Below are positions 18,005-24,965 of a DNA stretch of 64,000 nt, piece by piece. The notes beneath the pieces were generated by a model, which made no database searches, had not been told where the DNA came from, and saw only the letters and a program-made list of their open reading frames with translations. The position numbers were made by a program, and so were the translations under genes. Origin of the DNA: CAWFKW01 sp963816535 (GTDB lineage: Bacteria > Bacteroidota > Ignavibacteria > Tepidaquicellales > OLB5); NCBI GenBank assembly GCA_963816535.1, contig CAWFKW010000008.1, positions 124,001 through 188,000 on the forward strand, in the 5' to 3' direction. Numbering within the stretch: position 1 is the stretch's first letter; every line of letters begins with the position of its first letter.

Positions 18005-19129
18005 TTGGTTAAAGTCAGAAGAGTTGAAAATGATCAGGATAAGATGCGGTTCATCAAGCTACCTTGGGAAATATACAGAGATGACCCCAACTGGGTTCCG
18101 CCTCTCATTTTTGACGTTAGGAACAACCTAAATCCGCAAAAAAATCCGTTTTTTAAACATTCTGAAATCGAGTTCTTCCTTGCCGAAAAAGACGGAAAGC
18201 TCGCTGGAAGAATCGCTGCCATAAAGAATGATAATCACAACAATTTCTATAAGGATAAGGCAGGGTTCTTCGGGTTCTTTGAAACTATAGATGATGAAGA
18301 CGTATCCGATATGCTGCTTGATGCGGCCTGCGGATGGTGTAAAAACAAGGGCTTCGACATAATATTGGGACCGGTTAATCCATCAACCAATGATGAGTGC
18401 GGTCTTTTGGTCGACGGATTTGATTCGTCCCCTGTTTTCTTAATGACTTATAATCCGAAACACTATATTAAGAAGATAGAGGACTTCGGGTTTGAAAAGG
18501 CCAAAGACCTGTATGCATATGATATTGAATCGCAAGTGATCAATGATGAGAAGGTAATGGCTAAGCTGGAAAGAATGGCAGACCTGATGGCAAAGCGCTC
18601 AGGGGTAACGCTGCGGAAAGTGAACATGAAGGATCTGATGAACGAGGTAAGGAAAATTGAAGAGGTATATAACAGCGCTTGGGAAGATAACTGGGGATTT
18701 GTGCCGTTAACCACCGATGAGTTTGATTACATGGCGGCCTCGTTGAAAGCCGTTGTTAATCCGGATCTTGTGATGTTTGCCGAAATTGACGGCAAGCCTG
18801 TTGGGTTCTCGCTCTCGCTGCCTGATTTTAACCAGGTGCTGAAGAAGATGAACGGCAGATTGCTGCCATTTGGGATATTTAAGCTGCTTACAGGCAAAAA
18901 GAAGATTAATAACTTAAGGGTTATTATAATGGGCGTTAAGCCCGAATACCAAAAAAAAGGAATCGACTCCCTGTTTTACCTTGAGACGATCAAAGCGGGA
19001 AACCGCGGCGGATACAGGGGAGCTGAAATATCATGGGTGCTTGAGGATAATATGCCGATGCGAATGACCGCCGAAAAATTAGGTGCAAAGATATATAAGA
19101 CGTACAGAATCTATCAAAAAAATCTCTAA
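18005..19129 (+). CDS. GNAT-family N-acetyltransferase-like protein
   Basis: A 374-residue cytosolic protein. The N-terminal part (VKVRRVENDQDKMRFIKLPW ... DDPNWVPPL) and the C-terminal part with an acetyl-CoA-loop-like MGVKPEYQKKGI near 300 fit a conserved GNAT-related family with two acetyltransferase-like halves. The substrate is unknown. The start is TTG at 18005; the beta-strand that begins immediately after it belongs to the fold, so a later start is unlikely. It precedes ilvE by 18 bases on the same strand, suggesting co-transcription, possibly in amino-acid metabolism (inference). Confidence 0.75.
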   Translation: MVKVRRVENDQDKMRFIKLPWEIYRDDPNWVPPLIFDVRNNLNPQKNPFFKHSEIEFFLAEKDGKLAGRIAAIKNDNHNNFYKDKAGFFGFFETIDDEDVSDMLLDAACGWCKNKGFDIILGPVNPSTNDECGLLVDGFDSSPVFLMTYNPKHYIKKIEDFGFEKAKDLYAYDIESQVINDEKVMAKLERMADLMAKRSGVTLRKVNMKDLMNEVRKIEEVYNSAWEDNWGFVPLTTDEFDYMAASLKAVVNPDLVMFAEIDGKPVGFSLSLPDFNQVLKKMNGRLLPFGIFKLLTGKKKINNLRVIIMGVKPEYQKKGIDSLFYLETIKAGNRGGYRGAEISWVLEDNMPMRMTAEKLGAKIYKTYRIYQKNL

Positions 19130-19147
19130 CTTTAATAAGGAACTGAT

Positions 19148-20110
19148 ATGGCGCTAAAAGCAGTAGAGAAAATCTGGATGAACGGGAAGTTTGTGGACTG
19201 GAATGACGCTAAGATCCATGTGCTTTCGCATGTTATCCATTACGGTTCATCTTATTTTGAAGGGATCCGCTGTTACAAAACAAGCGCGGGTTCCGCAGTA
19301 TTCCGCCTTGACGACCACTCCAAGAGGCTGATAAACTCGGCCAAGATATTCAGGGCTGAGATACCATATTCACAGAAAGAAATTAACGAAGCCATAGTTG
19401 AAACGATCAGGATCAACGGGCTGGAAGCCGCTTACATAAGGCCGATAGCTTACAGAGGATACGGCGATTTGAACGTAAACCCGCTGAATAACCCTGTCGA
19501 TCTGACAATAGCCGCTTACGAATGGGGTTCATACCTCGGCAGAGGCGCTGTTGAAAACGGTATCGAAGTTTGCGTTTCTTCGTGGCGCAGAAATGTTACA
19601 GGCAGCACGCCTTCCCTGGCTAAGATAGGCGGCGCTTACATGAACAGCCAGCTTATCAAGATGGAAGCTCTCACCAACGGTTTTTCAGAAGGCATAGCCC
19701 TAGATTCACAGGGTTATGTAGGCGAAGGAAGCGGCGAGAACATATTTATTGTTGTTGACGGAGTTCTTTATACTCCGCAGGTTTCAAATTCGATACTCAA
19801 AGGCGTTACCAGGGATACTGTTATTACTCTTGCAACCCACATGGGTTACAAAGTGAACGAGACGAGTATTCCGAGAGAAATGCTGTACATTGCGGACGAG
19901 ATGTTCTTCAGCGGCACGGCGGCGGAAATCACGCCCATCCGATCGGTTGATAAGAACGTGGTTGGCAAAGGGATTCCGGGAAAAGTGACACGGGAGCTCC
20001 AGTCTGCATTCTTTGATATTGTTCAGAACGCAAACGATAAGCATAACTGGCTTACTTTTATTGAGGATACTAAGAGGATAATTCCTCTTTCGCCCTCGAA
20101 GGCAATGTAA
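19148..20110 (+). CDS. ilvE: branched-chain amino-acid aminotransferase
   Basis: A PLP fold-type IV transaminase that makes or degrades leucine, isoleucine and valine with glutamate/2-oxoglutarate. The 320-residue protein has HYGSSYFEGIRCYKT near residue 31 and the PLP-lysine segment SLAKIGGAYMNSQ. It also has GYVGEGSGENIF, GVTRDTVI and the ending signature FFSGTAAEITPIRSVD. These match the E. coli IlvE pattern closely and length is normal. A GGA ten bases before the ATG is a weak ribosome site. It follows the GNAT gene and is followed by two hairpins. Confidence 0.95.
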   Translation: MALKAVEKIWMNGKFVDWNDAKIHVLSHVIHYGSSYFEGIRCYKTSAGSAVFRLDDHSKRLINSAKIFRAEIPYSQKEINEAIVETIRINGLEAAYIRPIAYRGYGDLNVNPLNNPVDLTIAAYEWGSYLGRGAVENGIEVCVSSWRRNVTGSTPSLAKIGGAYMNSQLIKMEALTNGFSEGIALDSQGYVGEGSGENIFIVVDGVLYTPQVSNSILKGVTRDTVITLATHMGYKVNETSIPREMLYIADEMFFSGTAAEITPIRSVDKNVVGKGIPGKVTRELQSAFFDIVQNANDKHNWLTFIEDTKRIIPLSPSKAM

Positions 20111-20126
20111 TTATAGTTTTTATAAA

Positions 20127-20150
20127 AAGCAGGGGTCCACTCCCCCGCTT
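20127..20150 (+). terminator. hairpin after ilvE
   Basis: AAGC and GGGG pair with CCCC and GCTT around a short loop, 16 bases after the ilvE stop. The T-run after it is weak and interrupted, so termination efficiency is uncertain. Confidence 0.45.
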
Positions 20151-20171
20151 ACATGTTCTTTTAACATAGAG

Positions 20172-20211
20172 TTTGGGCTATTGGAGCTGAGTTCTCCAAT
20201 CATAGCCCAAA
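20172..20211. terminator. long hairpin between ilvE and the RlpA-like gene
   Basis: Arms TTTGGGCTAT and ATAGCCCAAA are extended inward by TGGAG/CTCCA. An A-run follows on the plus strand. It could end ilvE transcription or act in the leader of the next gene; the sequence does not decide. Confidence 0.4.
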
Positions 20212-20353
20212 ATAAAAAAAAAGAAAACACGCTCCAAGAAATTGTCTTAGACAATGAGAGCATTTTGCTGTCCATATTAATGTTGTTTAGTAATTAGGAT
20301 ATCCATGGACCGGGCAGCTTGTATTTTAAAACTAATCGTGAAAGGAGTCACAT

Positions 20354-21334
20354 TTGTTAAAAACAAAACTCTTGCCGTTTTTCTTTTTTTTAACTGTACA
20401 ACTGGCGCTGGTAGCCGACGTGGCGAACGTTGCTGAGTCCAAAGGAGATCCTGCCGAAACAAGATATGTAGAAGTAGGTGAGGCTTCGTGGTATGGGCCT
20501 GGTTTTCAGAGTAGAAAGACCGCAAGTGGTGAACGGTTCGATACTTATGAAATGACCGCAGCTCACAAAACCTTACCGTTTGGAACCCTCCTTAAGGTTA
20601 CAAATCTTGAAACAAATCTCTGGACGATAGTAAAAGTCAACGATAGGGGCCCCTATGTGAGAGGAAGGATAATTGACCTCTCAAGGGCGGCTAAAGACGC
20701 TATCGGAATGAGCGGCACGGCTCAGGTTAAGATCGAGGCAATTTCCGAGGACGAAGCGGAAATGCTCAAAGACGGTATCGATCCGACTGAGAAAGCAGAT
20801 GACACGCCAGTGGACACGAATGAATTTAAAACTACCGACCTGTTAGATAAGAAGGTAGAGGCTGATTCGAAGGTTTTTGTAAGCTTTGAATCGGCAGACG
20901 GGACCCAAAACGATTTTGAGCTTAATAAGAACCTCAAATCAGGCGGGAACCTGAAGATAAAGGTGATCACTCCGAAAACAAATGAGGATGATACCGAAAC
21001 CTCCAACCTGTATCAAAACGTTGATAACATAGATTCCCTCATCAGGTTCTATGATCTGGCAGACCAGCAAGCGGTAGTAAAGGGTTACTCAATTGAAACA
21101 GGGACTTACATTGATAAGTCACTGGCAGATAGAAGGATTGGAAGCCTTCAAAGAGACGGCTTCACGAAGATCTATCTGGAAGAGATAACGAAACAGGATC
21201 CTGAAAAGAAGACGCAGGTAATCAGCTATAAAGTGCTGGTTGGATTGTATGAACTGAAGAAAGCATCGAAGAAAGACCTGAGTAACTTAACCAAGCTGAA
21301 ATACCAGCCTGAACTAGTAAAGATAGGCGAGTAA
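20354..21334 (+). CDS. RlpA-like septal lytic transglycosylase family protein with SPOR-like C-terminus
   Basis: An exported envelope protein of 326 residues. After a signal peptide (residues 4-22) comes the double-psi beta-barrel of RlpA: EASWYGPGFQSRKTASGERF, MTAAHKTLPFGT, KVNDRGPYVRGRIIDLS. RlpA proteins cleave denuded peptidoglycan strands or bind septa. An acidic linker (about 130-230) leads to a C-terminal region (GYSIETGTYIDKSLADRRIG ... YKVLVGLY) that resembles a SPOR peptidoglycan-binding repeat. The start is TTG at 20354; a strong AAAGGAG at 20341-20347 lies six bases before it, which decides this start. A strong terminator follows the stop. Confidence 0.85.
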   Translation: MLKTKLLPFFFFLTVQLALVADVANVAESKGDPAETRYVEVGEASWYGPGFQSRKTASGERFDTYEMTAAHKTLPFGTLLKVTNLETNLWTIVKVNDRGPYVRGRIIDLSRAAKDAIGMSGTAQVKIEAISEDEAEMLKDGIDPTEKADDTPVDTNEFKTTDLLDKKVEADSKVFVSFESADGTQNDFELNKNLKSGGNLKIKVITPKTNEDDTETSNLYQNVDNIDSLIRFYDLADQQAVVKGYSIETGTYIDKSLADRRIGSLQRDGFTKIYLEEITKQDPEKKTQVISYKVLVGLYELKKASKKDLSNLTKLKYQPELVKIGE

Positions 21335-21395
21335 AAAAAGCTTGACGACGTAGTGGTTATCAGAAACACACCATAAAGTACAGTTAATAAAACTA

Positions 21396-21436
21396 AACCC
21401 CCTGTCAGGAAGGTCCTGGCAGGGGGGTTTTATTTA
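21396..21436 (+). terminator. strong intrinsic terminator after the RlpA-like gene
   Basis: A 14-base stem (AACCCCCTGTCAGGA pairing with TCCTGGCAGGGGGGTT, one mismatch) is followed by TTTATTTATT. Its left flank shares the 16-mer AAACTAAACCCCCTGT with the terminator at 24796-24836. Confidence 0.9.
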
Positions 21437-21508
21437 TTAGTTAATTATATGATTTCAATTTTCACAAAATTACCTTATTATTAGAATAATAACTTATAGA
21501 TTAACTTC

Positions 21509-22888
21509 ATGAACATTGAAGACTCTACGCAATCAGCTTTAGCTTCAAAACTTTCAACGGCAGTTTTTTATCTCTCCGTTTTATTTTTCATAATCGGTTT
21601 TAGTTTTACAGATGTTCCGCTCGGCCCGTTCTGGTACCAGCAATTTTTACCGAATATAAATAACAGGCCAATATCTGATATGACATTCACGGATAGCTTA
21701 ACAGGTTATATAGTTACGCCATATGTAGCTGACGACACATGTTACATATTAAAGACTACAGATGGCGGGAATAACTGGAATGTGCAGCTCAGACAACCAA
21801 CAAATACAGCAGGTGGTTTTAACCGAGTTCAGTTCTTGAGCCAGACTACAGGCTATGCGTGCGGTAACTTTCTTTGGAAAACAACCGATGCAGGATTAAA
21901 TTGGTTTAATATTAACACTTCAGGTATTTTCCCGATGAATATGTTTGTTTTGAATATTGATACTATATGGTTAATAGATAGTGACCAACTAGTTGGCGGC
22001 GTCTTTCGCACAACCAACGGTGGCGCAAACTGGACGCAGCAGTTGAGTTTGGGAAATCAAAATCCTGACCACATATACATGTTTAATTCAAGAATTGGGT
22101 TTATATCGAATATTAACAACGGTGCACCGAACACGCGTAAGACCACTGATGGGGGGCAAACTTGGAATATTATTGTTAGCAACAGACCTTTTGGAGATAT
22201 GTTTTTTGTAGACAGTCTTAATGGTTGGACCGAATGGGACAGCGTAAGAACAACCACGGATGGCGGGAGCACATGGAGAACTCAAGTTTTGCCTTATTCA
22301 TTTGGCGTTTCAGCGCTATTTACAACACACTTTGCTGATATAAATAGGGATACTATATGGTTGGGAGGGGGAAGAATAATATATCCAAATTCGCAAGCAA
22401 GAGGTATATTATACAGAACTACCAACGCCGGCACGAATTGGTTATTTCAAATTCCGGACACTTCAATTCATACCGGAATATTTAGCAACGCAACATTTGT
22501 GGATATGTACCGCGGATGGGCATATTGGCCTGTAGGTGGCGTTCATACAACCACAGGGGGAGATACAACGTTTTTATCAGTGCATCAAATCACAACAGAA
22601 GTTCCAAAATATTTTAAACTGTTTCAGAACTATCCAAATCCGTTTAATCCAACAACAGTTATCGGTTATCAGTTAACAGTTAACAGCAGGGTAAAATTAA
22701 CAGTATTTGATATAACAGGGAAACAAGTCGCATCGCTTGTAGATCAGAAACAGGGTGCGGGAACTTATAGAATAGACTTTTCGGGAACGAGTTTATCATC
22801 AGGCGTATATTTCTATCAGTTAACCGTTAACAATGAGCATTTAACAGAAGTGTACAGGGAAACAAAAAAGATGTTGCTGATCAAGTAA
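21509..22888 (+). CDS. Ycf48-like beta-propeller protein with T9SS sorting domain (second copy)
   Basis: A paralogue of 11591-12985: 459 residues, signal-anchor-like segment at about 18-38, then WYQQFLPNI, the same motif that opens the other copy. Six TTDGG/TTNGG-type propeller repeats follow, then a C-terminal sorting domain (NYPNPFNPTTVIGYQL ... KKMLLIK). The order Ycf48-like then GH-like is the same as in the minus-strand copy, 212 bases separating it from the GH-like gene, so the pair was duplicated in inverted orientation. The 20 residues before the hydrophobic segment are long for a signal peptide, so a later start cannot be excluded, but the ATG at 21509 is the only good one. Confidence 0.85.
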   Translation: MNIEDSTQSALASKLSTAVFYLSVLFFIIGFSFTDVPLGPFWYQQFLPNINNRPISDMTFTDSLTGYIVTPYVADDTCYILKTTDGGNNWNVQLRQPTNTAGGFNRVQFLSQTTGYACGNFLWKTTDAGLNWFNINTSGIFPMNMFVLNIDTIWLIDSDQLVGGVFRTTNGGANWTQQLSLGNQNPDHIYMFNSRIGFISNINNGAPNTRKTTDGGQTWNIIVSNRPFGDMFFVDSLNGWTEWDSVRTTTDGGSTWRTQVLPYSFGVSALFTTHFADINRDTIWLGGGRIIYPNSQARGILYRTTNAGTNWLFQIPDTSIHTGIFSNATFVDMYRGWAYWPVGGVHTTTGGDTTFLSVHQITTEVPKYFKLFQNYPNPFNPTTVIGYQLTVNSRVKLTVFDITGKQVASLVDQKQGAGTYRIDFSGTSLSSGVYFYQLTVNNEHLTEVYRETKKMLLIK

Positions 22889-23099
22889 AGAATTGCCTGA
22901 TTAGAAATCCTGATCCATCGGCGTTGTTGGAAAAAAAAGCGAAACTATTTTTGAAATAAGAAAGGAGGAAAATAGAGATAAAAAATAATGAACAGAAGCT
23001 CGTAATTTAAGAGACAATAATAATAATGGGTAAAGGGCAAAATGAAATTCTAAAGGGGGAATCTTAAATTAACGATTAAGGACAATTAATCATAATCTT

Positions 23100-24464
23100 A
23101 TGAAAACGAAGATAACCATTTCAATGGCGCTAGGGTTTTTAACCCTGGCATTTATATTTAACAATGGCGCGTTTGATAAGAGCCAAAATGTCGCGGCGAT
23201 TGAAAAAGCGGCGACGGCGCCGTCTCCGGTAAACAGCCCGTGGAATGACAGGTTCTACATAGGCGCAATGAACGACCACGGCGATTATGGGAATAATTTC
23301 AGCAATCTCAATACGCTTGGGTTTAACCTGTGGCAGGTTTACATAAACGGCATGCGGGACCCAAACAACAATAGCAGGTTTATCCCTACCGGCTGGTTCG
23401 GCCAGGGCGGCAGCGACCAGTTATTTGCTGACGATGTTTCAGGTTATGCGGGAGCGGTTAACGGGGTTATAGATAATGTTTATAATTCCTCGCCTGCCGG
23501 AAACAGGCGCAGGCTGATAATAATGCGGCCAAAAATAGAATGGCTTTGCTACGGGCAGAGAAGCGATTACATGTGCGTGGATACACAGTATATAGACGAC
23601 CGTAATCTCTGGTTTTACACATTTCAGTCTCCGAATCATGTTGGGTATGACGTACAGGACAGCAAAGCGGGCCCCACGGCCCAGCATTATGTAAGGTACT
23701 GCCAGGCGGACCCCGATAACCCGGGACCAGGCGGTATGGTGGTGAGCCGGCTTAAGGCAAATACGGAGCAGTGCAACAGGAATTTAGGCACAAATGTGAC
23801 AGGCGGAAACCAGTGGCAGCATGACTCGCAATCAGACTGGCTTATCAAGCCAAGAATAAGGATTGATTCAAATGTCGCCCATAGCGTCTCAAATCCCGTG
23901 GTATGTGAAATAAAAGTTATAGCACAGGATGACGTTACAATTTTAAAAGACGTTAATATACATGCAAACGATTTCTTAGTTGATGGAGGTTCATACTATA
24001 ACGGAAGATATATTGAAGAATTCAATCTTCCTACCGGTACGGACCTCAAAATCACCGGCGACTGGGCGGGGACGGATACTAAAGGCAAATGGACCTGTTT
24101 GGCAAGAGGAAATCATTCCGTGCAGTATGAGCAGCAGCATTCCGGCGATAACCATGCCGATATACAGGTGTACTGGTACGGGAACTGCGATATGTGGATC
24201 GATTACGTGAGGGTTGATAATGATGTGGCGAACCAATTATTTAAAGGTTATTATGAACAACAGGGACGAAATTGGATATACGACGAAGTGTCACAAATAG
24301 GCATATATCCGGTTACCAGCTCAGAGCCATATGCTATGAAATATTACATAGAGCTATGCGAGTTTAACAACCTTCCATGCATGGCTTATGTTAACTCAAA
24401 AATTAAACTATATTCAGGCGGCAAACACGTTAATATTGTAGCCGACCAGCTAAATCTTTACTAG
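23100..24464 (+). CDS. secreted GH-like protein, truncated paralogue
   Basis: A 454-residue exported protein with a signal peptide in the first 25 residues. It matches the N-terminal half of 24966-27422 and 10054-11427. It has a TIM-barrel-like opening (LGFNLWQVY), then RPKIEWLCYGQRS, RLKANTEQC, WLIKPRIRI, a beta-sandwich-like end (DIQVYWYGNCDMWIDYVRV) and EFNNLPC. It stops at a TAG just after ADQLNLY, where the paralogue goes on for another 400 residues. A relic of a T9SS sorting domain starts about 50 bases later (24517-24776), so this is most likely a decayed longer gene that lost its middle. Whether the short product is made and folds is unknown. Confidence 0.7.
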   Translation: MKTKITISMALGFLTLAFIFNNGAFDKSQNVAAIEKAATAPSPVNSPWNDRFYIGAMNDHGDYGNNFSNLNTLGFNLWQVYINGMRDPNNNSRFIPTGWFGQGGSDQLFADDVSGYAGAVNGVIDNVYNSSPAGNRRRLIIMRPKIEWLCYGQRSDYMCVDTQYIDDRNLWFYTFQSPNHVGYDVQDSKAGPTAQHYVRYCQADPDNPGPGGMVVSRLKANTEQCNRNLGTNVTGGNQWQHDSQSDWLIKPRIRIDSNVAHSVSNPVVCEIKVIAQDDVTILKDVNIHANDFLVDGGSYYNGRYIEEFNLPTGTDLKITGDWAGTDTKGKWTCLARGNHSVQYEQQHSGDNHADIQVYWYGNCDMWIDYVRVDNDVANQLFKGYYEQQGRNWIYDEVSQIGIYPVTSSEPYAMKYYIELCEFNNLPCMAYVNSKIKLYSGGKHVNIVADQLNLY

Positions 24465-24516
24465 CAGCATATATACACGGCGCCGCATTCCAGCCATTTC
24501 GTCTACAGCGGCTGCT

Positions 24517-24776
24517 TATAATCCAAATCACAATTTCCAAACCCGTTCAATCCATCAACAAAGATCAATTTCGACTTGCCGAAAGACAGCAAGGTAACAC
24601 TGGTTATTTATGATATTCTTTGACGTGTTGTGAAGAGATTATTAAACAGCGAATTTAGACAGGCTGGAAGATATTCAATAGATTTTAATGCAAGTAATTT
24701 TGCCTCAGGAGTTTATTTTTATCGAATTGAAATGGGTGACTATGTGATGAGCAAGAAAATGGTATTGGTGAAGTAA
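24517..24776 (+). pseudogene. relic of a T9SS sorting domain
   Basis: Translated in the right frame this gives FPNPFNPSTKINFDLP ... VKRLLNSEFRQAGRYSIDF ... KKMVLVK, nearly identical to the C-terminus of the gene ending at 6687. The start is out of frame by a one-base loss near 24537, and an in-frame TGA replaces the Gly of the DILGR motif. Long stretches are also identical at DNA level, so it derives from a recent copy of that gene. Confidence 0.85.
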
Positions 24777-24795
24777 TTACAAATAAGCATAAACT

Positions 24796-24836
24796 AAACC
24801 CCCTGTAATGATGGACTTTACTGGGGGTTTATTTAT
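24796..24836 (+). terminator. intrinsic terminator after the relic
   Basis: AAACCCCC and GTAA pair with TTAC and GGGGGTTT around an 8-base loop, followed by ATTTATT. It shares the 16-mer AAACTAAACCCCCTGT (24791-24806) with the terminator before the duplicated pair. Confidence 0.85.
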
Positions 24837-24965
24837 TGAGCATACAAACGGGCCCTTAATTCCTTTTCTACAAAACTTTTGCCGTTTAATTTTGTTTGTA
24901 AAGAGCTAGATTGCTTTAAACAAGGTATTCTATATGTATAGAATTTTGCAAATTGGATTATAAGA

